A stretch of 64,000 bases of DNA from Catenulispora acidiphila DSM 44928 (lineage in GTDB: Bacteria > Actinomycetota > Actinomycetes > Streptomycetales > Catenulisporaceae). Position 1 is the first letter of the stretch. Each line of letters begins with the position of its first letter. The position numbers and the translations under genes are program-made. The notes under the pieces are model-generated. The model searched no databases. It saw only the letters and a program-made list of their open reading frames with translations, and was not told the origin of the DNA. Of the stretch, positions 7,577 to 15,070 are shown piece after piece. The DNA lies in contig NC_013131.1 in NCBI RefSeq assembly GCF_000024025.1, forward strand, positions 4,836,001-4,900,000, in the 5' to 3' direction.

Positions 7577-8404
7577 TCAATCAGAAGCGCCCGAAATCCG
7601 CTTCGGCGGCCGCGGAATGAAGCCGCTGGTGCGCGCCACGTAGTCGGCGTAGCCGGGGCGGGTGTTCGTGAGGTGTGCCTCTACCATGGGTTTGCCGCTG
7701 CCGGAGGTTAGGAGCCAGGTCATCAGGGCTGGGGACAGGATGGTCAGTGGCACGGGCCAGGCGGCGGCGCCGATGAGGAACAAGCCCCACCATACGCAGG
7801 CGTCGCCGAAGTAGTTCGGGTGGCGGGTGTAGCGCCAGAGGCCTTCGGACATCAGGCGGCCGTGGTTGGCGGGGTCGGCTTTGAAGCGGGCCAGCTGGTA
7901 GTCGCCGGTGGCCTCGAAGCTGATGCCGAGGAGCCAGAGCAGGAGGCCGATCACGGCCGGCGTCACGCCCCAGGCGGAGCCGCCGGTGGCGACCAGCCCG
8001 ACCTGGACCGGCAGCGAGATGAACCACACCAGGACTGCCTGCAGCAGGTAGACCTTGGTGTACGCGACCAGCGTCGGGTTGCCGCGCGCCTTGCCCAGCA
8101 TCGCAGCATAGCGCGGGTCCTCCGGGGCGCCCCAGCCGCGTCGTGCGATGTGGATCGAGAGCCGCAGTCCCCAGACGATCGTGCAAAGTGTCAGCAGCCA
8201 GCGACGCCAACCGTCGCCGTGCTCGGTGGTCATCGCCGCGGTCACGACGGCAGCCAGCGCGAAGGCAGATCCCCATACGGCGTCGACGTATCGGTGACGC
8301 TGTCGAGCAACACCGGCGACGAACACGGCACTGAACACGATCACCAGCACCAGGAGAACTACCCCCGAGACGGCGGCGAACGACCCCACTGATTCGGACT
8401 GCAT
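7577..8404 (-). CDS. DUF1295 integral membrane protein (steroid 5-alpha-reductase-like)
   Basis: 275 residues with about six or seven hydrophobic helices. The C-terminal DUF1295/isoprenylcysteine-methyltransferase-like signature is present: RYTRHPNYFGDACVWWGLF, then KPMVEAHLTNTRPGYADY. This fold includes NADPH-dependent steroid and lipid reductases and methyltransferases. It is the third gene of an operon FAD oxidoreductase-DUF1365-DUF1295, as in the mycobacterial SigK locus (Rv0449c, Rv0448c, Rv0446c). The ATG at 8404 follows GGAGG and GAGG; a TTG two codons earlier is also possible. It presumably modifies membrane lipids, but the chemistry is not established from sequence. Confidence 0.88.
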   Translation of the reverse strand: MQSESVGSFAAVSGVVLLVLVIVFSAVFVAGVARQRHRYVDAVWGSAFALAAVVTAAMTTEHGDGWRRWLLTLCTIVWGLRLSIHIARRGWGAPEDPRYAAMLGKARGNPTLVAYTKVYLLQAVLVWFISLPVQVGLVATGGSAWGVTPAVIGLLLWLLGISFEATGDYQLARFKADPANHGRLMSEGLWRYTRHPNYFGDACVWWGLFLIGAAAWPVPLTILSPALMTWLLTSGSGKPMVEAHLTNTRPGYADYVARTSGFIPRPPKRISGASD

Positions 8405-8406
8405 CC

Positions 8407-9180
8407 TCAACGTCCTCCGGTCTTTGCCATAGTCGCCTCAGCCGCCATATCCGACTTAGCGCCAGGCCGAGGCCGAGGCCGAGGCACCACCGGCAGCCCG
8501 CGCAAAAACAGCGCGACGCCCTGCCGCCGAATCCGTCCCGCGACCGCGAGCGGCGCCAGCGGATGGCGCGCAACCATCCGCAACAGCTCCCTAGCGGTAG
8601 CGACCCGCCGCACCCCGTGCACGCTCGCCACGAACGGCGGCGCACCACCGGGCAGATCCAGCCGGATCGAGATGCTCAGCCGCTCATCGGGCTCCGGAAC
8701 CCGCATCCGGTAGACACCGCCGTCGATCGGCAGGAACGGCGAGACGTAGAAGTCCTTGGCGACGTCAGCCCGACCGCTCTCGTCAGGAAAGAGCAGGTAG
8801 GAGTGCCGTCCGCCATACGTGTTGTGCACTTCCGCGACGACGCAGACCAGCTGGTCGTCGGCGTCGCGGCACCAGTAGACGGTCAGCGGGTTGAACACGT
8901 ACCCGAACACCCGCGCCGCCGTCAGCATCAGCACCCTGCCACCGTCGAGGAACACGCCGCGATCGGCGAGGAAGTCCTCAAGACCCGCGCGGATGCTGAT
9001 GTCGGTCCCGGTGAAGTGATCACCGGGGACGAACCCGGCGAGCGCCCTCAGCGGACCCGGTAAGCGAGGCAAATCGTCGAGATCGACCAGCCACAAGTAC
9101 GAGCCGTACGTGAAGTCGTTCGCGACAGCGCCGCGCCGCACATGCCGGATCCGGCACTCGTACAAAGCCGCCGCACTCAC
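8407..9180 (-). CDS. DUF1365 domain protein
   Basis: 257 residues. DUF1365 hallmarks: LYECRIRHVRRGAVANDFTYGSYLWLVDLDDLP at the N-terminus (the R-H-x-R-x-x-P/A-x-x-x-x-F pattern), RVFGYVFNPLTVYWC and VAEVHNTYGGRHSYLL. The biochemical role is not settled. The family nearly always sits beside an FAD amine-oxidase-like protein and lipid-modifying enzymes. The GTG at 9180 overlaps the upstream FAD-gene stop (GTGA), so the two are translationally coupled. Longer in-frame starts would lie deep inside the FAD gene. It is in the SigK-type operon driven from P4. Confidence 0.9.
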   Translation of the reverse strand: MSAAALYECRIRHVRRGAVANDFTYGSYLWLVDLDDLPRLPGPLRALAGFVPGDHFTGTDISIRAGLEDFLADRGVFLDGGRVLMLTAARVFGYVFNPLTVYWCRDADDQLVCVVAEVHNTYGGRHSYLLFPDESGRADVAKDFYVSPFLPIDGGVYRMRVPEPDERLSISIRLDLPGGAPPFVASVHGVRRVATARELLRMVARHPLAPLAVAGRIRRQGVALFLRGLPVVPRPRPRPGAKSDMAAEATMAKTGGR

Positions 9181-10514
9181 CACGTCACCCCGAAAGCCTC
9201 GGCCGCCGCCACCCCCGAAGCGCAGCCGTCCTCGTGGAACCCCCAGCCGTGATACGCCCCGGCGAACGCGGTATGCCCGGTCGTCAGCTCCGCCAGCCGA
9301 GCCTGCGCCGCGACCGACTCCGGCGTGTACACCGGGTGCTCGTACCGCATGCGGTCGATCACCGCCGCCGGATCGATCCGGTCGGCGGCGTTCATCGTGA
9401 CCAGGTACTCCACCGGCGCGTCGAGCCGGTGCAGCTGGTTCATCGCGTACGTCACCACGGCCCGGTCGGTCGCACCGGTCGCACCGGTCGCGCCCGCCAC
9501 GCCGCCCCGGGCACACGAGGGCAGCAGATAATTCCAGGAGCTGTACGCCGCACGCGTCGAAGGCAGCATCCGGGCATCGGTGTGCAGCACCGTCTCGTTG
9601 ACCGAGTACGGAATCGCCCCGAGTACGGCCGTCTCCGTCGCGCTGGCGTCGGCGAGCAGCCGCAGCGCCTGGTCGGAGTGGGTGGCGACGACGACCTTCG
9701 CCACCGTGTGCACCTCGTCGGCGTCGTCACGGATCGTCACGCCGCCCCCGGTGCGGCTCAGCGACCGCACCGGGGTGCTCAAGTGGACGGCGTGCAGGTT
9801 CTTCACCGCTTGGTCGACATACGTCTTCGACCCGCCGCTGACCGTCCGCCAGCTCGGCGAACCGGTGACAGCGAGCATGCCGTGATGATGCAGGAACTGG
9901 AACAGGTACGCCGCCGGGTACCTCTCGGCGGTCTCGCGCCCGGAGGACCACACCGCCGAGACCAGCGGCAGGATGAAGTGGTCGGCGAAGAACCGCGAGT
10001 AGCCGCCCGCGGCCAGGAACTCGCGCAACGTCGTCCCCGACGCCGCAGGTCGGGGCGTGTCCTGCAGCAGCTGCCGGGCCTCGCGGTGGAACCTGCGCAC
10101 CTCCAGCAGCATCCGCACGAACGACGGCCGCAGCGCCTGCCCCGGCGTGGCCAGCAGCCCGCGCGGGCCCTTGGCGCCGGCGTACTCCAGCCCGCAGCCC
10201 TCACACCGCACGCTCATCGACATCTCCGTCGGCTGGGTCGCCACGCCGAGCTCGTCGAACAGCCGGATGAGGTGCGGATACGTGCGCCGGTTGTGGACGA
10301 TGAAGCCGCTGTCGACCGACCGTATCCGCCCGGAATCGGCCACCTCGTGGGTGTGCGCGTGGCCGCCGAGGCGGCTGTCGGCTTCGAACAGCAGCACGTC
10401 GTAGCGGCGCTGGAGCAGGTAGGCCGCCGTCAGCCCGGCGACGCCGGACCCGATCACCGCGACCCGCTCACGGTGGCTGCCGTGGCTGTCCCGATCTGAT
10501 GCCGAACCGGTCAC
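9177..10514 (-). CDS. FAD-dependent oxidoreductase (flavin amine-oxidase family)
   Basis: 445 residues. The N-terminal dinucleotide site VAVIGSGVAGLTAAYLL is followed by the acidic end of strand beta-2 (LLFEADSRLGGHAHT), typical of amine-oxidase/phytoene-desaturase-like flavoproteins. The C-terminus GYHGWGFHEDGCASGVAAAEAFG closes the FAD site. Orthologues (mycobacterial Rv0449c type) pair with DUF1365 and often with a cyclopropane-fatty-acid synthase; no such synthase lies in this window. The GTG at 10514 is chosen for its GGGAGG and because the SigK-type promoter P4 lies 34-62 nt upstream, ruling out longer starts. A role in modifying unsaturated membrane lipids is inferred. Confidence 0.9.
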   Translation of the reverse strand: MTGSASDRDSHGSHRERVAVIGSGVAGLTAAYLLQRRYDVLLFEADSRLGGHAHTHEVADSGRIRSVDSGFIVHNRRTYPHLIRLFDELGVATQPTEMSMSVRCEGCGLEYAGAKGPRGLLATPGQALRPSFVRMLLEVRRFHREARQLLQDTPRPAASGTTLREFLAAGGYSRFFADHFILPLVSAVWSSGRETAERYPAAYLFQFLHHHGMLAVTGSPSWRTVSGGSKTYVDQAVKNLHAVHLSTPVRSLSRTGGGVTIRDDADEVHTVAKVVVATHSDQALRLLADASATETAVLGAIPYSVNETVLHTDARMLPSTRAAYSSWNYLLPSCARGGVAGATGATGATDRAVVTYAMNQLHRLDAPVEYLVTMNAADRIDPAAVIDRMRYEHPVYTPESVAAQARLAELTTGHTAFAGAYHGWGFHEDGCASGVAAAEAFGVTW

Positions 10515-10547
10515 CGGTACCTCCCTCAGCGATGTCTGAACAAGAGG

Positions 10548-10576
10548 TATTCGGTGCCGGAGCCGGTCCGGATTGG
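10548..10576 (-). promoter_or_regulatory. SigK-type promoter P4 (FAD oxidoreductase operon)
   Basis: Minus strand CCAATCC (10576-10570), 15-nt spacer, CCGAATA (10554-10548). It is back to back with P5 for the photolyase. Its spacer is also similar in sequence to that of P5 (GGACCG...CCGGCA), so P4 and P5 may derive from a duplication or be kept by paired regulation. Confidence 0.85.
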
Positions 10577-10593
10577 CGGATCTGGAAGAAGGG

Positions 10594-10622
10594 GCAATCC
10601 GGACCGCGCCCGGCACCGAATA
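10594..10622 (+). promoter_or_regulatory. SigK-type promoter P5 (photolyase)
   Basis: GCAATCC (10594-10600), 15-nt spacer, CCGAATA (10616-10622). It differs from the consensus only in the first base. It lies about 68 nt before the photolyase GTG at 10690. Confidence 0.85.
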
Positions 10623-10689
10623 CCCATCGGGAGCACCCGGACGCGCGCGCCGGACCGATGCCGGCGCCCCGACCTGCTGGAATGGAGCG

Positions 10690-12123
10690 GTGAGTCAGTC
10701 AATGCCCTCGTCGTCGCCCTCGTCTTCGTCGTCGCCCTCGCGATCGTCTTCGCCGTCGCAGCCACGGGCCGCGGTCGCGCTGTTCACCCGCGACCTGCGC
10801 GTCCACGACAACCCGGTCCTCGCCGCGGCGGCGGCCTCCGCCGACGGCCGGGTGGTGCCGCTGTTCGTGCTCGACGGCGGCATCCTGCCGCGGATCAGCG
10901 AGACCCGGCGAAGGTTCCTGGAGGAGTCCCTGGCAGACCTCGACGCCGCGCTGCGCGCTCTCGGCGGTCGCCTCGTGCTCCGCTCGGGGGACGTCGTCGC
11001 AGAGGTCTGTCGGGTCGTCGCCGAGGTGGACGCGGTCGAGGTCCACTTGGCTTCCGACGTCACCGCCTACGCCCACGAGCGCCAGGACGCACTCGCCGCG
11101 GCGTTGCGCGCGAACGGCGCGGAGCTCCATCTGCACGACCAGGTCCACACCATCCAGCCGCCCGGCGAGCTGCGACCCAACGACCGCGACCACTTCTCGG
11201 TCTTCACGCCCTACTGGCGGCGCTGGGCCGAGATGCCGCTGCGCGCCCCGGCCTCCGCACCGCGCCTGACCGTGCCGGACATCGCCGGGCTGGAGCTACC
11301 GACAAGCGCTGATTCCACGCTGTCCGGCGGATTACGCGGCGGCGAGACACAAGGGCGCAAGCGCGCCAAGCAGTGGCTCGGCAAGGCCGTCGAGGACTAT
11401 GAGGACATCCACGACGACCTCGCCGCCAACGCGACCTCGAAACTGTCGCCGTACCTGCACTTCGGCTGCGTATCAGCGACCGAACTCGCTGCTCGCGCCA
11501 GCCGCGACCACCCCGGCTCCGGCACTGAGGCGTTCCTGCGGCAGCTGTGCTGGCGCGACTTCCACCACCAGGTCATGGCCGCACGCCCCGACGCCGCGCA
11601 CACTGACCTGCGTCCGCGCGGCGCGTGGGTCGACGACCCCGAAGCGCTGGACGCCTGGACCGCCGGTCGCACCGGCATCCCGATCGTCGACGCCGGCATG
11701 CGCCAACTCGCCGCCGAGGGCTGGATGCACAACCGCGCGCGGCTGATCACCGCCGGGTTCCTCACCAAGACGCTCGGCATCGACTGGCGCTCCGGCGCCG
11801 CGCACTTCGCGCACCACCTGCTGGACGCCGACGTCGCCAACAACATCCTGAACTGGCAGTGGGTCGCCGGGACCGGCATGGACACCCGTCCCAACCGCGT
11901 GATGAACCCGCTGCGGCAGGCGACGCGCTACGACCCGTCGGGGGAGTACGTGCGGCGCTACGTGCCCGAACTCGCCGATCTCTCCGACGCGGCGGACGTC
12001 CATCAGCCCTGGCGCCTCGGTCCGGTCGCGCTGAAGGAGCTCGACTATCCCGCGCCGATCGTCGAAGTCGACGGCGGGAAGGTCGGCAGGCGGCTGGCGG
12101 AGCCAGGAGACGCGCTGTTCTAA
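10690..12123 (+). CDS. phrB: Deoxyribodipyrimidine photolyase (cryptochrome/photolyase family)
   Basis: 477 residues from the GTG at 10690; an ATG at 10702 is an alternative. A Ser/Pro-rich leader of about 25 residues precedes the alpha/beta antenna domain (AAVALFTRDLRVHDNPVL). The FAD domain has SKLSPYLHFGCVSATELA, FLRQLCWRDFHHQV, GWMHNRARLITAGFLTK and DADVANNILNWQWVAGTG followed by R-N-R-V-N-P, all typical of class I CPD photolyases. It repairs UV-induced pyrimidine dimers using light. It is divergent from the FAD oxidoreductase operon with back-to-back SigK-type promoters, so it should be co-induced. Photolyase under an ECF sigma factor with DUF1365/FAD genes recalls proteobacterial singlet-oxygen regulons. 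Confidence 0.95.
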   Translation: MSQSMPSSSPSSSSSPSRSSSPSQPRAAVALFTRDLRVHDNPVLAAAAASADGRVVPLFVLDGGILPRISETRRRFLEESLADLDAALRALGGRLVLRSGDVVAEVCRVVAEVDAVEVHLASDVTAYAHERQDALAAALRANGAELHLHDQVHTIQPPGELRPNDRDHFSVFTPYWRRWAEMPLRAPASAPRLTVPDIAGLELPTSADSTLSGGLRGGETQGRKRAKQWLGKAVEDYEDIHDDLAANATSKLSPYLHFGCVSATELAARASRDHPGSGTEAFLRQLCWRDFHHQVMAARPDAAHTDLRPRGAWVDDPEALDAWTAGRTGIPIVDAGMRQLAAEGWMHNRARLITAGFLTKTLGIDWRSGAAHFAHHLLDADVANNILNWQWVAGTGMDTRPNRVMNPLRQATRYDPSGEYVRRYVPELADLSDAADVHQPWRLGPVALKELDYPAPIVEVDGGKVGRRLAEPGDALF

Positions 12124-12146
12124 GCGCTCGCTGAGCCCTGGAATCG

Positions 12147-12491
12147 TTACTGCTGAACGTTTTCCGCCTGTGCCCGTCCTGCTTCGGTGAGGCGGGCCAG
12201 CGCGGCCAGATGCCGGTCGAACGCGGTACGTCCCTCGGCGGTCAGCGACAGCCAGGTGCGCGGTCGTCGGCCGACGTGGCCTTTGCGGATGCGGACGTAT
12301 CCGGCCTCTTCCAACGCGGTGGCCGCCTTCGACAGCGTCGGTCCGGCGATCGCACAGGTCTCCGCCACCGTCCCGAACTCTGCCTCGGCGCAGCCAGCCA
12401 GGAACGCGGCGAGCTTGAGCTTGGGCAGCGTGCCGAACGCCTCGTCCGGCTCGAGCACGTCGGGGTCGGGTGCGCCAGACTTCGTGGTCAT
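12147..12491 (-). CDS. Small winged-helix (MarR/ArsR-like) transcriptional regulator
   Basis: 114 residues. KLKLAAFLAGCAEAEFGTVAETCAIAGPTLSKAATALEEAGYVRIRKG, with the wing VGRRPRTWLSLTAEGR, is the compact winged helix of the MarR-like 'helix-turn-helix' proteins that act on single targets. Its ATG overlaps the stop of the upstream membrane gene (ATGA). The operon promoter region holds a near-perfect 28-bp palindrome (12957-12984), the probable autoregulatory operator. The inducer is unknown. Confidence 0.85.
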   Translation of the reverse strand: MTTKSGAPDPDVLEPDEAFGTLPKLKLAAFLAGCAEAEFGTVAETCAIAGPTLSKAATALEEAGYVRIRKGHVGRRPRTWLSLTAEGRTAFDRHLAALARLTEAGRAQAENVQQ

Positions 12492-12943
12492 CGCGCTGCC
12501 TGGTCGGCCAGCCGCCGCCAGGTCGCCGCGCCGAGCAGCAGCCCGACCGCGATCTCCAGCCAGCCCCACTGCGCGATCACCACAGCCACCATCGCCGCCG
12601 CCATCAGCGCCCCGAAGAGCCCGGCCGTGCGCAGCTGCCGGCGCCGGGTCGCCGGATCGACGGCGCAGGCCTCGAACTTCGGCACCACCCCGGACCGCCG
12701 CCATCCGGCGACCACCGCCAGCATCGTCGTGAACGTGAGCACGACCAGTGCCGCTCCCGTCAGCCCGACGGCGCGCGAGGCGGTGCCGTGGAGCAGGTAG
12801 CCGGTCCCCATGAGGGACAGCGAGGCGGCGTAGCCGACGCCGACGGTCGGCGGGAACCACGCGGGGAAGGGACGCCGGTCGGCGGCGGCGCGCAGGGAGG
12901 TGGCGGTGTCGAGCGCGATGGCGGGGGTCAGGTCCTCGGTCAT
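12488..12943 (-). CDS. Small integral membrane protein, regulator-coupled
   Basis: 151 residues with about four hydrophobic helices (FPPTVGVGYAASLSLMGTGYLL; AVGLTGAALVVLTFTTMLAVV; TAGLFGALMAAAMVAVVIAQ; WLEIAVGLLLGAATW). I do not recognise a functional family. It is the first gene of a two-gene operon with a winged-helix regulator, overlapping by 4 nt. Such pairs often make an exporter-like or sensor membrane protein controlled by its partner, but this protein is short for a transporter. Function unassigned. Confidence 0.75.
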   Translation of the reverse strand: MTEDLTPAIALDTATSLRAAADRRPFPAWFPPTVGVGYAASLSLMGTGYLLHGTASRAVGLTGAALVVLTFTTMLAVVAGWRRSGVVPKFEACAVDPATRRRQLRTAGLFGALMAAAMVAVVIAQWGWLEIAVGLLLGAATWRRLADQAAR

Positions 12944-12956
12944 GGTTTCACTCTAG

Positions 12957-12984
12957 CATCTACTTTCCATTTGGAAAGCAGATG
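12957..12984. promoter_or_regulatory. 28-bp palindromic operator
   Basis: Arms CATCTACTTTCCA (12957-12969) and TGGAAAGCAGATG (12972-12984) around a TT centre, with one mismatched pair. The inner CTTTCCA-TT-TGGAAAG is exact. It lies directly upstream of the membrane protein/winged-helix operon and is the natural site for that regulator. Binding is inferred. Confidence 0.75.
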
Positions 12985-13035
12985 CCGATCCGAGGGGCCC
13001 GCGGCGGGGAACTGGCCAGTGCTGGCGCGGCTCGC

Positions 13036-13473
13036 TCAGCGGTAGAGCGGCAAGCTTCCGCTGAGCCGCTGGACCGCCTTCTTCGCGCCGACGACCGCGA
13101 CGCCGACATACACGTGGTCCTGCGACCCGGTGACCTCCATGGACTGCATGTAGGAGCCGTAGTCCCGAGCCGCCTGAGCCGCGGAGGTGAAGTCGACGAG
13201 GAAGACGTCGGGCTCAGCGAGCGCCTTGGTGACGATGCTGTGTAGGACCTGCGCGTCGGCTTTGAGGATCGGCAGCGGGACTTCGGTGATCGCTTGGTGC
13301 ACCTGGCCGTCGCGGTCCTTCACGTCTGGTCCGAGCGCTGATTCGCCGTAGGCGTCGCCGATCGAGAGCGCCAGGACCGCCGCGGCGTTCATCGCCAGGC
13401 CGGTGGGCAGCGCGTCGTCGATGACGATCGCGCACTTCTCGAAGCGCGGCAAGGTGGTGTCGAGCAGCGGCAT
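13036..13473 (-). CDS. DUF2000-family protein
   Basis: 145 residues matching DUF2000: FEKCAIVIDDALPTGLAMNAAAVLALSIG at the N-terminus and VFLVDFTSAAQAARDYGSYM towards the C-terminus. The fold is related to peptidyl-tRNA hydrolase II, but a hydrolase role is not proven for this family. The ATG at 13473 has GAGGAG 7 nt upstream. It is divergent from an Lrp/AsnC regulator, a frequent pairing for DUF2000, so it is probably controlled by that regulator. Confidence 0.85.
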   Translation of the reverse strand: MPLLDTTLPRFEKCAIVIDDALPTGLAMNAAAVLALSIGDAYGESALGPDVKDRDGQVHQAITEVPLPILKADAQVLHSIVTKALAEPDVFLVDFTSAAQAARDYGSYMQSMEVTGSQDHVYVGVAVVGAKKAVQRLSGSLPLYR

Positions 13474-13623
13474 GAGGGACTCCTCGCGGTGTGCTGTCAG
13501 GCAGAGTTGATGGTCGGTGATCTCGGCGTTCGGACGAACCACCACCGGATCTGATGGCCGACAGTAGCTCGGCATGCGGCTTCAGTGCTCAAGATCCGAA
13601 TTAAGTTCTGCTAGGTTGCCGAT

Positions 13624-14085
13624 GTGACCGAACTGGACGCCATTGATTCGGCGCTACTGGCGCTTTTGCAGAACGATGGACGGCGCACGAACCGTGAGCT
13701 GGCCACCCTGCTGAACATCGCGCCGTCGACCTGCCTGGAACGGATGCGCGCGTTGCGCCGGCGCGGGCTGATCGTCGGGTACCACGCGCAGGTGGATCTG
13801 GCGGCGATCGGACGGCCGCTACAGGCGCTGATCGCGGTGCGCGTGCGTCCGCCGAACCGCGCGGTCATCGACGGGTTCAGGGCGTTCGTCGAGGAGCTGC
13901 CCGAGGTGCTGTCGGTGTTCGTCGTGTCCGGGGGTGACGACTTCCTGATCCATGTGGCGGTCAAGGACACCGATCAGCTGCAGGCTCTGGTGCTGGACAA
14001 GCTGACGCGGCGCAAGGAACTCGCGGACGTGCGGACGTCGCTGGTGTACGAGCACTTGCGCAAGACGGAGATCGCGCCGCTGTGA
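13624..14085 (+). CDS. Lrp/AsnC-family transcriptional regulator
   Basis: 153 residues. The N-terminal AsnC helix-turn-helix is intact (LDAIDSALLALLQNDGRRTNRELATLLNIAPSTCLERMRALRRRGLIVGY). The C-terminal RAM/AsnC ligand domain follows (PLQALIAVRV, VFVVSGGDDFLIHVAVKDTDQL). These regulators usually sense an amino acid and control a divergent gene; here that is the DUF2000 gene 150 bp away. The GTG start at 13624 gives the canonical family N-terminus. Confidence 0.95.
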   Translation: MTELDAIDSALLALLQNDGRRTNRELATLLNIAPSTCLERMRALRRRGLIVGYHAQVDLAAIGRPLQALIAVRVRPPNRAVIDGFRAFVEELPEVLSVFVVSGGDDFLIHVAVKDTDQLQALVLDKLTRRKELADVRTSLVYEHLRKTEIAPL

Positions 14086-14104
14086 AGCGCGGGAAGCCAG
14101 TTCG

Positions 14105-14142
14105 GCGGCCGGTTCGGGACGCTTACGTCCCGAGCCGACCGC
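14105..14142. terminator. Bidirectional hairpin terminator
   Basis: A 17-bp stem (arms 14105-14121 and 14126-14142, two G-T pairs) with a 4-nt loop, between the convergent Lrp and DUF4097 genes. It has no strong T tract, as is common in actinomycetes. Confidence 0.75.
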
Positions 14143-14183
14143 CGTGCCGGTATGCCTGACTGGTTCGCATCACAGGCGGGGCG

Positions 14184-14849
14184 TCACAGGCTGGTGGCCG
14201 TGATGTCGCCGGCGGAGGCGGTCGCCTTGATGGTCAGGGCGGCATCGGCGCCGTCGCCGTTCTTCAGTGCGTTGGTGATCCGCCCGCGGGAGGTACCGGC
14301 GTCCAGGGTGGCCGAGACGCCGCGGGCGGCGTGCACGGTCACGTTTCCCGCCTCGGTGCGCAGCTCGACGACGCCGGCGACCGCCTCGGCGATCGTGATG
14401 TCGCCGGTGCCGTTGCTGATCTGCGCCGAGCCGGTCAGGCGCCCGATGGCGACCGAGCCGCTGTGCACGGTCAGCCGCGCGCCGGCGACCTCGGCGAGGT
14501 CCACGAGGCGGTAGGCGCCGTCGAAGACGACCTCGCCGAGCGGTCCGGTGCCGTACAGCTCGGCCGCGGCGGCCTTGCCCTCGACCCGCGAGCCGGCGGG
14601 CACCTGCACCGTCACGTCCACCGAACCGGAGCCGAGGAACCGGCTCGCCTCAGCGGTCGTGATGCGCAGTATCCCGTCGCTGTACTCGACCGCGGTCTGC
14701 TCGGCGGCCTTCACATCCCGCTTCTTCGAGGACTCAGCCGGCAGCACCTCGACCGTGGACTCGGCACGCTCACCGGCGACCAGCCGCACCCGGCCCGCCG
14801 GGATGTCCAGCACGACGAGAACCGGCTCGGGGGTGGCGAAGGTGTTCAT
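14184..14849 (-). CDS. DUF4097 beta-strand-repeat protein
   Basis: 221 residues, almost entirely short beta strands with repeating T-V-x-V-P-x-G and G-x-G-D-I-T-I/V patterns (DVTVQVPAGSRVEGK, ISNGTGDITIAEAV, LRTEAGNVTVHAA). This is characteristic of DUF4097/adhesin-like beta-helix proteins. There is no signal peptide. Streptomycete homologues are often next to regulators or transporters, but the function is unknown. The ATG at 14849 follows AAGGAG. Its upstream region carries six tandem 11-bp direct repeats, so it is probably under an OmpR/PhoP- or SARP-type activator. Confidence 0.8.
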   Translation of the reverse strand: MNTFATPEPVLVVLDIPAGRVRLVAGERAESTVEVLPAESSKKRDVKAAEQTAVEYSDGILRITTAEASRFLGSGSVDVTVQVPAGSRVEGKAAAAELYGTGPLGEVVFDGAYRLVDLAEVAGARLTVHSGSVAIGRLTGSAQISNGTGDITIAEAVAGVVELRTEAGNVTVHAARGVSATLDAGTSRGRITNALKNGDGADAALTIKATASAGDITATSL

Positions 14850-14918
14850 GGCATTCTCCTTGCTCAGCGCCGCGAGCCCCATCGGCCCGCCGTCGTGTCT
14901 TCACTTTCGGCGGACGCG

Positions 14919-14984
14919 CTGACACGGACCTGACCCGAGGCTGACTCGGTCCTGACTCGGACCTGACTCGGTCCTGACAGCGCC
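14919..14984. promoter_or_regulatory. Six 11-bp tandem direct repeats (candidate activator array)
   Basis: Units of the CTGACTCGGAC type begin at 14919, 14930, 14941, 14952, 14963 and 14974, each exactly 11 bp apart; another CTGAC begins at 14986. An 11-bp phase of short direct repeats is the arrangement recognised by streptomycete PhoP/OmpR-type regulators and SARPs. It sits 70-135 bp upstream of the DUF4097 gene. The activator is not identified. Confidence 0.7.
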
Positions 14985-15000
14985 GCTGACGCGCGGAAAA

Positions 15001-15037
15001 ACCGCTGGGATCGGGCACAGCGCCCGATCCCAGCGGT
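15001..15037 (-). terminator. Hairpin terminator after EthD gene
   Basis: A perfect 16-bp stem (15001-15016 with 15022-15037) and a 5-nt loop, 34 bp beyond the stop of the EthD-family gene. It separates that gene from the 11-bp repeat array. Confidence 0.8.
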
Positions 15038-15070
15038 GGTTCGCACCTGATCACACCATCGTCAGCACCC

